DNA from: an uncultured Lachnospiraceae bacterium
GTDB taxonomy: Bacteria; Bacillota; Clostridia; Lachnospirales; Lachnospiraceae
Length of the DNA stretch: 43,355 nt
Reading direction: 5' to 3'
Assembly: GCA_947174185.1 (NCBI GenBank)
Contig: CAMWHY010000006.1
Coordinates: 1-43,355, forward strand
Shown piece by piece: positions 7,919-16,591 of the stretch. The position numbers were made by a program, and so were the translations under genes. Every line of letters starts with the position of its first letter. Positions within the stretch are counted from its first letter, which is position 1. The notes under the pieces were generated by a model. The model saw only the letters and a program-made list of their open reading frames with translations, ran no database searches and was not told where the DNA came from.

Positions 7919-8713
7919 ATGGAGAAGGAACGCAGAGATTTCGGTAAAACGTATTTGATAATTGGAGCGTCTTCTGATGTTGCTGTAGAATATATCAGAA
8001 GCCTTGCAAAACGTACTCGTAAAAATGCTAAAAATCCTATTTTAATATTTGCGCATTATTATAAAAATAAGGACAAGCTGGAGGAGATCGCCAGGGAATA
8101 TTCCGGGATCGAGTTAAAACTTCTGCAGGCTGACCTGTCGGATGAGGATCAGGCATTGAAACTTGTCAACCAGGTGATGCGGTATGTGAAATATCCCAAT
8201 TATATACTTCATTTCCCGGCTGTTACATTTGATTATATGCGCTATCGGGAGATCGATACGGATTATTTAAGGCAGGAGATGAATGTTCAGCTATATTCTT
8301 TTTTGATCATTACAAGGGAGTTTCTTCCGCTGATGAAAAAAGAATATGGCAACAGGGTACTGGTAATGATTTCCTCTTATGTGGAGGATGAACTTCCGCC
8401 GAAGTTTATGGCAGATTATATCGTAGCCAAGTATGCTCTGTTGGGAGCTATGAAGGCGGCAGCCTCAGAGTATGGAGGAAAAAATCTTAAAATCAATGGC
8501 ATCTCTCCGATCATGATGGACACCAAGTTTCTGTCCAAGATGGATCCCAGAATTAAGGAAATGACCGCAATGAAAAGTCCGATCAATAGAGTGCCGAAAC
8601 CGGAGGAGCTGATTCCCTATATTGATGAACTGTTGGATTCCGGTTGTACGAAGAATGGCTATAATCTGGTAGTAGATGAATCATATTTTGAAGCAAAGGA
8701 GCCAGAGGAATGA
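7919..8713 (+). CDS. Short-chain dehydrogenase/reductase
   Basis: A 264-residue SDR. The nucleotide motif is a variant, LIIGASSDVA (13-22), rather than TGxxxGxG. The catalytic tetrad is visible as S152/S153, Y167 and K171 (YIVAK), with NVQ near 122-124 in the asparagine region. The closing segment GYNLVVDESYF resembles the VDGG region of 3-oxoacyl-ACP reductases. Next to ACP and MaoC genes the simplest role is reduction or oxidation of an acyl-ACP, but a nucleotide-sugar substrate is not excluded. The ribosome-binding site GAAAGG lies 12 bases upstream. The next gene starts inside its stop codon (ATGA overlap), so the acyl genes are transcriptionally tied to the glycosyltransferases. Confidence 0.85.
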   Translation: MEKERRDFGKTYLIIGASSDVAVEYIRSLAKRTRKNAKNPILIFAHYYKNKDKLEEIAREYSGIELKLLQADLSDEDQALKLVNQVMRYVKYPNYILHFPAVTFDYMRYREIDTDYLRQEMNVQLYSFLIITREFLPLMKKEYGNRVLVMISSYVEDELPPKFMADYIVAKYALLGAMKAAASEYGGKNLKINGISPIMMDTKFLSKMDPRIKEMTAMKSPINRVPKPEELIPYIDELLDSGCTKNGYNLVVDESYFEAKEPEE

Positions 8714-9957
8714 TTAAGCTGGCAATACTATTTCAGGAGGATGAGATGGAGCATAAGGATCTTTCCCATCCGGAATCCGGCAATCCCGGCGTCGGCGGAA
8801 CTGCTTTTTGTTTTCTGCTTCTGATGAAATACTTGAATGATTATGGAGATCAGATTGACTATACTGCATATCAGATAAAAGAAAATATCCTTCCGGCGAA
8901 AAAGGCAGAGAAAGTGGCTTCTATTCGGGAAGCGCTGGAACAGGCTGTTTCAGATGGCAATGAGATGATCCTGATTAGAAATCATCAGACGAAAGAAGTT
9001 TATGATCTTATGGCGGATTATCCGCTAAAATTTATTGTCTGGATGCACAATAAGCTGACCATTGAGGAGATCCGTCTGCTGGACCGGTGGGAAGCCGTCA
9101 GTCGTATTATCTGCGTCGGTCGGGAGATGTATGATTATTATCTGGATGATCATATCATTCGTAAGATGGATGTAATCAGGAATATGTTCGTGCCTCCTAA
9201 GGGAGAGATGATCAGGGGGGATCAGTATCCGCTGTATGTAACTTATACCGGAAGTCTGACATATGATAAAAACTTTCATCTGCTGGCGGCGGTCTGGAAA
9301 GAGATCATCAGGCAGGTGCCGGATGCCCAGCTCCACGTCATCGGTTCCGGAAGGCTGTATGATCAGAACAGCGCCATGGGCGCCATGGGGATCGCAGATA
9401 AGGAATATGAGGAATTGTTTCTTCCCCATCTTTGCGATCAGGAGGGAAAGCTGCTGCCTTCTGTAATCTTTCACGGGATCATGGGAGAAGAAAAGTATGA
9501 AGTTTACAGACAGTCTGCAGTGGGAGTTGTCAATCCCATGGCGACGGAAACCTTCTGCTTATCGGCAATTGAAAAAGGAGCCTGCGGCATGCCCGTGGTA
9601 TCACGGCGTAAAAACGGTCTGCTGGACACCGTACAGGATGGAAAAACAGGGATTCTTTATAAAGATATAAAACAACTTGCACCAGTGATTGTTGATCTTC
9701 TTGTGGATCAGGAAAAAAATATCCGTATGGGGCAGGCTGCGGCAGCATTTGCCAGAACAGAGTTTCTACCGGAAAAGATCCTGCCGGAGTGGATCAGGGT
9801 ATTGACGGAAGTGCATACCGGAAAACCCGTCAGGTATCGGAAACCCACAGCCAATCTGGATAATAACGGCAAGTGGATACGCAGGATCTGGCATGGACTG
9901 CACAGCGTTCCTTTTCTAAAGGGGTTGCCATCCATCCATGATATCCAGAAAAAATAA
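8710..9957 (+). CDS. Family 4 glycosyltransferase
   Basis: A 415-residue GT-B retaining glycosyltransferase. GNPGVGG near residues 24-30 fits the N-terminal glycine-rich loop. YTGSLTYDKNFHLLAAVW marks the start of the C-terminal domain, and TETFCLSAIEKGACGMPVV contains the E-x7-E motif of GT4 enzymes. The donor is not predictable. It overlaps the SDR gene by four bases, so translation is probably coupled, and the next GT2 gene is 12 bases downstream. It acts in the cytoplasm on the lipid-linked repeat unit. Confidence 0.87.
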   Translation: MIKLAILFQEDEMEHKDLSHPESGNPGVGGTAFCFLLLMKYLNDYGDQIDYTAYQIKENILPAKKAEKVASIREALEQAVSDGNEMILIRNHQTKEVYDLMADYPLKFIVWMHNKLTIEEIRLLDRWEAVSRIICVGREMYDYYLDDHIIRKMDVIRNMFVPPKGEMIRGDQYPLYVTYTGSLTYDKNFHLLAAVWKEIIRQVPDAQLHVIGSGRLYDQNSAMGAMGIADKEYEELFLPHLCDQEGKLLPSVIFHGIMGEEKYEVYRQSAVGVVNPMATETFCLSAIEKGACGMPVVSRRKNGLLDTVQDGKTGILYKDIKQLAPVIVDLLVDQEKNIRMGQAAAAFARTEFLPEKILPEWIRVLTEVHTGKPVRYRKPTANLDNNGKWIRRIWHGLHSVPFLKGLPSIHDIQKK

Positions 9958-9969
9958 AGAGGGACTGTT

Positions 9970-10971
9970 TTGGAAGTCAGTGTATTAATAACAACTTATA
10001 ATATAAAAGAATATATTGTGCAGACAATGGAATCTGTATTAAGCCAGAAGATGGAGTCTTCCTATGAGGTATTGGTAGGCGATGACGGATCTGATGACGG
10101 GACGCGGGAGATACTCTCGGAATATGAAAGGAAGTATCCGGATCAGGTCAAAGTCTATTCAATGGAGAGAGAGGCAGGCAGGGAATATAACAGGGTAGAA
10201 CGTTCCGCAGCTAACCGGTTGAATCTTCTGCAAAAGGCGGAAGGAAAATACTGCACTTTTTTGGATGGAGACGATTATTATATGACGGATAACCGTCTGC
10301 AGCGCATGGTAGAAGTATTGGAGCGCCCAGAGAATAAGGATTGTATCATGTGCGCGCATAATCTGATGATGGTATATCCGGACGGAGGACAGACGCCTTT
10401 GCTGAGGGCAAAAAAGGAACGAAAGATATCTATGAAACAGTACTGGAAATTGATGTTTGTGCAGTCGAATGCCATTCTGTTCCGCAACCGGTTTCATGAG
10501 GTTCCGCCGCCGCCGCATTGCGCCAGATATTTTGACGATAATAATATTACCTATTGGCTGTTTCAAATGGGAAAGATGTATTATCTCCCGGAGTGTATGG
10601 GAGCTTACCGGCAGGTGGCAGGCTCCTCATGGAATGGAATCGACCGCTTAAAAAAAGCTGCTTCCAATATGATCGGTTATTCAGTGGAGCTGGAGCTGAA
10701 TCCAAAAGGAAGGGGACTTAGCAATATCAGGCATTATCCGGATTATGCCTATTTGTTCCGTCATAGAAAAGAGATCGATCAGAAAAGCTGCGATCCGTTT
10801 TACAGTACTGCCGTGCAGAATCAACTGCCGGAAGCCATAAAGGTATATCAGATGAAAGAATGCAGCGGGATGCAATATTTAGGATTTGGCCTGCGTTATC
10901 TTACCAGCATGTGCGGCTACGGATTTGCAAGACTGGAGCGGACATTGCGGAAAATAACCGGAAGATACTAA
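9970..10971 (+). CDS. Family 2 glycosyltransferase
   Basis: A 333-residue GT-A enzyme. It opens with VSVLITTYNIKEYI, has GDDGSDDGT near residues 37-45 and the metal-binding LDGDDYY near 98-104. The start is a TTG at 9970, with AGAGGGA about six bases upstream; no ATG is available without losing the first conserved strand. It lies 12 bases after the GT4 gene. The acceptor and sugar are unknown. The C-terminal third is basic and not obviously membrane-spanning. Confidence 0.87.
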   Translation: MEVSVLITTYNIKEYIVQTMESVLSQKMESSYEVLVGDDGSDDGTREILSEYERKYPDQVKVYSMEREAGREYNRVERSAANRLNLLQKAEGKYCTFLDGDDYYMTDNRLQRMVEVLERPENKDCIMCAHNLMMVYPDGGQTPLLRAKKERKISMKQYWKLMFVQSNAILFRNRFHEVPPPPHCARYFDDNNITYWLFQMGKMYYLPECMGAYRQVAGSSWNGIDRLKKAASNMIGYSVELELNPKGRGLSNIRHYPDYAYLFRHRKEIDQKSCDPFYSTAVQNQLPEAIKVYQMKECSGMQYLGFGLRYLTSMCGYGFARLERTLRKITGRY

Positions 10972-11046
10972 GGAAGCACTGATTAAATTACTATTTGCCT
11001 AAGAATGATAAACCACAGATTGCGGGCATAATGTAAGAAAGAACAG

Positions 11047-11065
11047 AAGGGATATAGTATCCCTT
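11047..11065 (+). other. Small perfect hairpin upstream of CgeB-like gene
   Basis: AAGGGATA (11047-11054) and TATCCCTT (11058-11065) form an 8-bp stem with a three-base loop, about 20 bases before the start at 11087. There is no T-run. It may affect translation or be a weak processing site; function unknown. Confidence 0.5.
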
Positions 11066-11086
11066 AGGAAAAAATCAGGGGATCTC

Positions 11087-12070
11087 ATGAAGACGATTTT
11101 GTATTTAAATCATGATTTTTTTATCTATGACAGGGCAATCGCGGAGGAACTGCGTAAGAGGGGATATGAGGTCCTGTTCCGTAAGTTTGTCCGGCAGGCG
11201 GGGTTTCTGGACCGCAGATTATGTAAAAAGCATGGGATCACTGCCAGGCAGTATGCTGCGGACCGTTGTCAGGCATCGATTTTATCGGAATTAACGAAAA
11301 AAAATCAGCATGTAGATGTTGTTCTGGTAACTTCCGGGCAGGCGATGACGGAGGATACCTTACAAAAGCTTCATCAGATGTACCCACAGGCAAAATTTAT
11401 CTGGAATTTATGGGACAGTATCAACCAGAACGATCATTTTAAACTAATTCAAAAATATTTTGATATTCTGATTTCTTTTGATAAAATAGAGGCGGAACAG
11501 TACGGATTTTTGTATAGTCCCGATTTTTATATTAAGGAAGTGGCTGGGCAACAGAAAAAATATGATTATTGTTTTGTGGCCACCTATACGGAATATCGGA
11601 ACAATGTTTTACAGGATATGCTATCAAAGGTTGGCGGGAAACATGATTTCATCTATCTGAAAGAGACGCCAAATAACAGATGGCTTCCGATGATCCGGCG
11701 GATCTGTTCCGGAGAAGAAAAAAAGCTTGCGGAAAGAAATATTTATTATAAGGCGTTAGAATATGATGCTATGCTGGAAGTTTTTGCACAGAGCAGATGT
11801 ATTATTGATATTGCGCATCCTGGGCAGACCGGGCTGTCCATGCGGCCCTTTGAAGCTATGGCTGTAAAAAGCAAGCTGCTGACTACGAATGAAATGATCT
11901 GCAGATATGATTTTTATGATAAGGATAACATTTATATAGCAGATCCTGAGAATATTCAAATGCCGCCAGACGATTTTCTGGAGACTCCTTATAAGGATAT
12001 ACCGGAAGAAATCTACCGCAGATACAGCGTTGGAAGCTGGTGTGATAATATACAGAGGTTGATCGAGTGA
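11087..12070 (+). CDS. Putative GT-B glycosyltransferase (CgeB-like)
   Basis: A 327-residue soluble protein starting MKTILYLNHDFF. The clearest signature is near the C-terminus, QTGLSMRPFEAMAVKSKLLTTN, which resembles the donor-site helix of CgeB/Glyco_trans_1_2 proteins. An earlier KFIWNLWDSI and FDILISFDK pattern fits a first Rossmann domain. I assign it as a glycosyltransferase by this pattern and by context, not by a diagnostic motif. The ribosome-binding site AGGGGAT lies about five bases before the ATG. The next gene, the initiating transferase, starts with a GTG overlapping its stop by four bases. Confidence 0.62.
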   Translation: MKTILYLNHDFFIYDRAIAEELRKRGYEVLFRKFVRQAGFLDRRLCKKHGITARQYAADRCQASILSELTKKNQHVDVVLVTSGQAMTEDTLQKLHQMYPQAKFIWNLWDSINQNDHFKLIQKYFDILISFDKIEAEQYGFLYSPDFYIKEVAGQQKKYDYCFVATYTEYRNNVLQDMLSKVGGKHDFIYLKETPNNRWLPMIRRICSGEEKKLAERNIYYKALEYDAMLEVFAQSRCIIDIAHPGQTGLSMRPFEAMAVKSKLLTTNEMICRYDFYDKDNIYIADPENIQMPPDDFLETPYKDIPEEIYRRYSVGSWCDNIQRLIE

Positions 12071-13488
12071 ATAATATCTACCGAAAAAGCAATGTGATAA
12101 AAACATATGGTTTGGCTATGATCGAGCTGATCAGTGTGGTGCTGGCATTTCTGGCAGCATTACTGCTGCGTTTTGGCAATTTCCAATTGGATGACCATCA
12201 GGAGATGTATTTTGCTTATGGTATCTTTCTGATGGTATTGACGCTGCTCTATTCTGTTATGACGGATTGGAACAGGGATTTTTTTGAACGGGGGTATTTT
12301 AAGGAGCTTGTAGCTGATGGAAAATATAATATCATTCTGGTTTTGCTGAGCAGCACATTTCTTGTTTTCACAAAAAATGCGGATATCTTTGCCAGACTGG
12401 TTATGATCTATTTTGCCTGCTTCAATCTCCTGCTGACGTATCTGTTTCATATCAGTTTTAAGGAGTATATGTTGAAGCGTTACAAAAAAAGCGTCAACAG
12501 TGATAAACTTATGGTGATTACCGATGCGAAGGATGCAGAGCGGATCGTTACGCAGATCCTTGAAAAACCGCACTGGAATTACGAGCTGACATCGATAGCG
12601 GTCATGGATGAGGATATGATGGGGAAGGAGATCTGCGGTATACCGGTCATTGCAAACAGAAAGAATCTGATTGAGATTGCTACGCAGAATATTCTTGACA
12701 GAGTATTTATTTCCCTGCCAAGGACGGAGCTGGAGATTGTGAAGGAGATGATCATGGAGTTTGAGGCTATGGGAATTCTCTGTCATTATAGTATTGAGAT
12801 CGATGAATTGAATCTGGAAGGGAAAGAGGCCGGAAATTTCGCGGGATTTTCCGTTATTTCCTTCTCTTTGCAGAATATGGATTACCGCCGCCTGATGATC
12901 AAGAGGTTTATGGATATTGTGGGAAGTATCATTGGACTGCTGTTTACGGCAGTCATCTTTCCCTTTGTGGCGCTTGCAATTAAGATGGAATCCAGAGGAC
13001 CTGTAATCTTCAGGCAGGAACGTATTGGAAAGAATGGCAGGAGATTTAAGATGTACAAGTTCCGTTCCATGTATCAGGATGCGGAGAAGCGTTTTGCGGA
13101 ACTTCAGGAGCAGAATGAAGTACAGGGATTGATGTTTAAGCTGGAAAATGATCCCAGGATCACAAAGGTTGGAAAGTTTATTAGAAAGACAAGCATTGAC
13201 GAGCTGCCGCAGTTCTGGAATGTATTAAAAGGTGATATGAGTCTGGTGGGGACGAGACCGCCGACAAACAATGAATTTGAGCGTTATAGTCCTTATTATC
13301 GCAGACGTTTAAGCATCACGCCTGGACTGACAGGCATGTGGCAGGTAAACGGCCGCAGCGATATTAAGGATTTTGAGGAAGTGGTAAAACTGGATCTGCA
13401 ATATATCGACCGGTGGTCCCTGTGGCTGGATTGTAAACTTCTGCTACAGACCTTTGGAGTGGTGCTGTTTGGCAGGGGATCAAGATGA
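12067..13488 (+). CDS. Polyprenyl glycosylphosphotransferase, initiating enzyme (WbaP/CpsE-like)
   Basis: A 473-residue enzyme that transfers a sugar-1-phosphate to undecaprenyl phosphate, the first step of repeat-unit synthesis. The N-terminal part has about four membrane segments (12-130), then a CoA-binding-like soluble domain, then the catalytic domain from about residue 278. That domain shows KRFMDIVGS, GPVIFRQERIGKNG, MYKFRSM, TSIDELPQFWNVLKGDMSL, VGTRPP and PGLTGMWQVNGRS, all typical of the family. The start is a GTG overlapping the previous stop (GTGA). The first sugar could be glucose, galactose or an N-acetylated sugar; sequence alone does not decide. It confirms that this is a lipid-linked polysaccharide locus. 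Confidence 0.95.
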   Translation: MNNIYRKSNVIKTYGLAMIELISVVLAFLAALLLRFGNFQLDDHQEMYFAYGIFLMVLTLLYSVMTDWNRDFFERGYFKELVADGKYNIILVLLSSTFLVFTKNADIFARLVMIYFACFNLLLTYLFHISFKEYMLKRYKKSVNSDKLMVITDAKDAERIVTQILEKPHWNYELTSIAVMDEDMMGKEICGIPVIANRKNLIEIATQNILDRVFISLPRTELEIVKEMIMEFEAMGILCHYSIEIDELNLEGKEAGNFAGFSVISFSLQNMDYRRLMIKRFMDIVGSIIGLLFTAVIFPFVALAIKMESRGPVIFRQERIGKNGRRFKMYKFRSMYQDAEKRFAELQEQNEVQGLMFKLENDPRITKVGKFIRKTSIDELPQFWNVLKGDMSLVGTRPPTNNEFERYSPYYRRRLSITPGLTGMWQVNGRSDIKDFEEVVKLDLQYIDRWSLWLDCKLLLQTFGVVLFGRGSR

Positions 13489-13529
13489 TCGGTCGGAAAC
13501 AGAATAAGCATAGAGGAGAATTGAAAAAG

Positions 13530-14435
13530 ATGGAAAATTTTAAGCTGACAACGCCGGTGGCATTTTTGATCTTTAACCGGCCGGATACGACAAAAGAGGT
13601 ATTTGAGAGGATTCGGGAGGCGAAGCCGGAAAAATTGTATCTGATCAGCGATGCTCCGCGGGAGGGCAGAGAAGATGATATGGAGAAGGTTGCGGAGACA
13701 AGACGGTATGTGGAGATGCATATTGATTGGGACTGCAAGGTATATAAAAATTATGCGGAGAAGAACATGGGATGCCGGGACAGGGTATCCTCCGGTATCA
13801 CATGGGTATTATCTCAGGAAACGAGAGCGATCTTCTTAGAGGATGATATTGTTCCGCTGCCGGAATTTTTCCGGTTTTGTCAAGAGATGCTGGATGCCTA
13901 TGAAGATAATCCGCGGGTCATGATGGTGTCAGGACTGAATCTTGTCAGGAAGCATAAGATGGATACGCCTTATACCTTTTCCTGTTTTTCCAGTATCTGG
14001 GGCTGGGCAACCTGGCGCCGCGCTTGGGAAAAATATGATGTGAATGTGGCGGACTGGCCGGAGTTGAAAAAAGCGGGAACCCTGAAAAAAGTGCAGAGCG
14101 GATTTTCTTATCTGTTTATGAAACGGAATGTTGAAAGGGTATATACGAAAAAGCTGGATACCTGGGATATTCAGTGGGATTATTGCCGGCATAAGCATAG
14201 GGGACTTGGGATCGTACCGCGTGAGAATCTGATCTGTAATATTGGTTTTAACAGGGAGGATGCAACCCATACCAAGGAAGGCTCAGACGAGGATTTTTCC
14301 TATGGGACGATGCATTTTCCCATGGAAAAGAATGTACCGGTACGCCGGGATGTGGAGTATGATAAGGCATATATCAGAAAATATTTCGGAATAAAAAAAG
14401 TCGTAAACATTATCAAGAAAGCAGTAAAGAAATAA
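13530..14435 (+). CDS. Nucleotide-diphospho-sugar transferase (HlpA/GNT-I-like glycosyltransferase)
   Basis: A GT-A glycosyltransferase of about 301 residues. TPVAFLIFNRPDTT at the N-terminus and LEDDIVPLPEFF near residue 110 are the marks of this group. SIWGWATWRRAW in the middle is also characteristic. Two starts are possible: ATG 13485, which overlaps the previous stop, and ATG 13530 with GAGGAG 11 bases upstream. I chose 13530 because the extra 15 residues are basic and precede the conserved core. It probably adds one sugar of the repeat unit. Confidence 0.8.
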   Translation: MENFKLTTPVAFLIFNRPDTTKEVFERIREAKPEKLYLISDAPREGREDDMEKVAETRRYVEMHIDWDCKVYKNYAEKNMGCRDRVSSGITWVLSQETRAIFLEDDIVPLPEFFRFCQEMLDAYEDNPRVMMVSGLNLVRKHKMDTPYTFSCFSSIWGWATWRRAWEKYDVNVADWPELKKAGTLKKVQSGFSYLFMKRNVERVYTKKLDTWDIQWDYCRHKHRGLGIVPRENLICNIGFNREDATHTKEGSDEDFSYGTMHFPMEKNVPVRRDVEYDKAYIRKYFGIKKVVNIIKKAVKK

Positions 14436-14479
14436 GAATTTTGCAGTTATTGTGATGTGAAATGATTGAAAGGCTTATT

Positions 14480-15238
14480 ATGTTAAAGAGAAAAAAACTG
14501 TTTGGCATTAAAATCGTGGTATCTGATCCGGAAGAAGCAGTCAGCCATGTCGTAAAGGCAGTGGAAGAACTCAGAGGCGGCTATATCAGTTTTGCCAATG
14601 CGCATACGACGGTTCTGGCGCATGAAGACAGGGATTTTCATCAGGTACAGATGGAAGCGTCCTATGTCATGCCGGATGGGCGACCCTTATCAAAGCTATT
14701 AAGGCTTAGGGGATACTCTCAGGCAAAACAGATCGCCGGACCGGATTTTATGGGCAGACTCTGGGAGGCGACAAAGGACGGGACATTATCGCATTATTTC
14801 TATGGCGGCAGTAAAAAGACCATCGAAGCATTGAGAAAGAGGCTTGCGAAGGATTATCCGGAATTAAAGATCGTGGGGATGGAATCACCGCCATATCGTC
14901 CGCTGACAGACGAGGAAGATCGGGAGATGATAGAACGAATCAATGCTTCCGGTGCTGATTTTATCTGGATCGGACTGGGTGCGCCGAAGCAGGAGTATTT
15001 TATGAGGGCGCATAAGGATATGTTGTGCGGCGTCATGCTCGGCGTCGGAGCCGGATTTGATTTTCAGGCAGGGACGGTGAAGCGTGCCCCGGAGTGGATG
15101 CAGAAGCATTATCTGGAATGGCTGTATCGTTTCTGGCAGGAACCGGGAAGATTATGGAGACGGTATGTGGTGACGAATCTTAAGTTTATCGGTATGGTGA
15201 TGCAGTATCATAGGTGCAGAAGAAAAGCAGGCATGTGA
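14480..15238 (+). CDS. WecG/TagA/CpsF family glycosyltransferase (GT26)
   Basis: A 252-residue GT26 enzyme. The expected order is present: ISFANAHTTVLAHEDRDF, the catalytic aspartate in MPDGRPL (near residue 66), AGPDFMGRLWE, WIGLGAPKQEYFM, and the C-terminal LEWLYRFWQEPGRLWRRY that tethers the protein to the membrane. Family members transfer ManNAc, ManNAcA or glucose-type sugars to the lipid-linked acceptor. The start at 14480 has GAAAGG six bases upstream; the earlier ATG at 14462 lacks one. The C-terminal domain of the protein at 18464 is a relative, and that protein also carries a decayed copy. Confidence 0.93.
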   Translation: MLKRKKLFGIKIVVSDPEEAVSHVVKAVEELRGGYISFANAHTTVLAHEDRDFHQVQMEASYVMPDGRPLSKLLRLRGYSQAKQIAGPDFMGRLWEATKDGTLSHYFYGGSKKTIEALRKRLAKDYPELKIVGMESPPYRPLTDEEDREMIERINASGADFIWIGLGAPKQEYFMRAHKDMLCGVMLGVGAGFDFQAGTVKRAPEWMQKHYLEWLYRFWQEPGRLWRRYVVTNLKFIGMVMQYHRCRRKAGM

Positions 15239-15255
15239 TCTGAAAGGGAGACTTT

Positions 15256-15756
15256 ATGATAGAGATCAGAGAGCGGATGAAGAAACTAAAACTTATTGTT
15301 TATGATTTTGACGGAGTGATGACGGATAACCGTGTGATTGTGGGACAGGACGGAACGGAAAGCGTCGTTGTACACAGGGGGGATGGTTACGGGGTTTCCC
15401 AGATCAAAAGGCTTCCGCTGGAACAGGTGATCATCTCCACAGAGACCAATCCTGTGGTTGAGAGGCGTGCCGAAAAGCTGAAGATCGATATTATCCACGG
15501 TGTTTCAGATAAAAGGAGCACGTTGATGCAGTATTGCCAGGATAAGGGATTTGCCATGGAGGAAGTAATGTTCATCGGTAATGATCTGAATGACTACGAG
15601 GCCATGATGGCGGTAGGGATCAAGGGCGCCCCTGCAGATGCGGAAGAAGAGATTCTTGCCATCGCCGACTGGGTTTCTCAGGCAAAGGGCGGTCATGGCG
15701 TCATCCGTGAGTTGTATAGAGTACTTCAAACGAATATGGAGCAGTCAGGTGAATAA
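15256..15756 (+). CDS. KdsC-like HAD phosphatase
   Basis: A 166-residue HAD hydrolase of the small C0 type. Motif I is DFDGVMTDN (D17, D19), motif II ST (61-62), motif III K86 in GVSDKRSTL, and motif IV GNDLND (108-113). RGDGYGV (41-47) matches the signature loop of KdsC and of the C-terminal domain of N-acylneuraminate cytidylyltransferases. KdsC removes phosphate from KDO-8-phosphate; relatives serve nonulosonic acids. No KDO or nonulosonate synthase is in this window, so the real substrate is open. The ribosome-binding site AGGGAG is five bases upstream. The next gene overlaps its end by eight bases. Confidence 0.83.
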   Translation: MIEIRERMKKLKLIVYDFDGVMTDNRVIVGQDGTESVVVHRGDGYGVSQIKRLPLEQVIISTETNPVVERRAEKLKIDIIHGVSDKRSTLMQYCQDKGFAMEEVMFIGNDLNDYEAMMAVGIKGAPADAEEEILAIADWVSQAKGGHGVIRELYRVLQTNMEQSGE

Positions 15757-16567
15757 GATAACAGTAATCACGCCTACCTGGAATCAGGCGGAATTTATCA
15801 GGGATACAATTGAATCTGTCATCCATCAGACCTATCGGGAGATAGAATATTTTATCATAGATAACTGTTCTGACGATGGGACGCAGGAGATCGTAGAAGA
15901 GTATTGCTCCAGGGATCCCAGGATCACCTATATCAGGGAGCGTGACCATGGACAGGCACAGGCGATCAATAAGGGATTGCAGCGCGCATCAGGAGATATT
16001 GTATGCTGGTTAAATTCGGATGATTATTATTATGATACCCATGTTTTGGAACGGGTTGCGGATCAGTTTGACAAAAATCCGGATGTGGGCTTACTGGTAG
16101 GGGACGGCTGGTACTGCAATAAGGAAAAGGAACTGACGGAGTATAATGCTTCCGACCGGCATGTCAGCCCATGGGTGATCCAAAGATGGTACTATATCAT
16201 GCAGCCTTCCGTCTTTTGGCGCAATCATCATAAACTTCTGGATGAACGGTATCATTATGTGTTTGACTGGAAATTCTTTATAGAAATGTATGCAGAGCAG
16301 AAAGTAAGCTATACCCATGAAGCGTATGCCGTCTATCGGATGTATGGGGATAATAAGACGGGACAGGATAATGCCGGGAGAAAAAAAGAGATCTATCTTC
16401 TGCAAAAAGAACTGGATGTAAGCAGATGCAATATCCTCTGGTGCAGGCATGTTTACAAAGTGTATCTGCGGGCGGAGAAGACAGGAAGGTTATCGGCAAA
16501 GAAGCGTGTGGATTTTGTCAGCCGGGTATTATTTCATTTGAGCGGCAGACGGATCTGCAGCTTTTAA
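15749..16567 (+). CDS. Family 2 glycosyltransferase
   Basis: A 272-residue GT-A enzyme. It opens ITVITPTWNQAEFI, then has NCSDDGTQEIVEEY near 36-49 and the metal site WLNSDDYYYD near 87-96. The reading frame stays open back to 15638, but the GTG at 15749 has GGAG six bases upstream and leads straight into the conserved strand, so I take it as the start. It overlaps the phosphatase gene by eight bases. The GQAQAINKGL segment is typical of GT2 enzymes of polysaccharide loci. The sugar is unknown. Confidence 0.87.
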   Translation: MNKITVITPTWNQAEFIRDTIESVIHQTYREIEYFIIDNCSDDGTQEIVEEYCSRDPRITYIRERDHGQAQAINKGLQRASGDIVCWLNSDDYYYDTHVLERVADQFDKNPDVGLLVGDGWYCNKEKELTEYNASDRHVSPWVIQRWYYIMQPSVFWRNHHKLLDERYHYVFDWKFFIEMYAEQKVSYTHEAYAVYRMYGDNKTGQDNAGRKKEIYLLQKELDVSRCNILWCRHVYKVYLRAEKTGRLSAKKRVDFVSRVLFHLSGRRICSF

Positions 16568-16591
16568 AAGATTAAGATCAGGAGTTGGGAA

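Noticed and set aside
12160-12786. Minus-strand open frame of about 200 codons inside the initiating transferase gene
   Set aside because: It is a mirror of codon use in the real gene; no start signal and no recognisable protein features.
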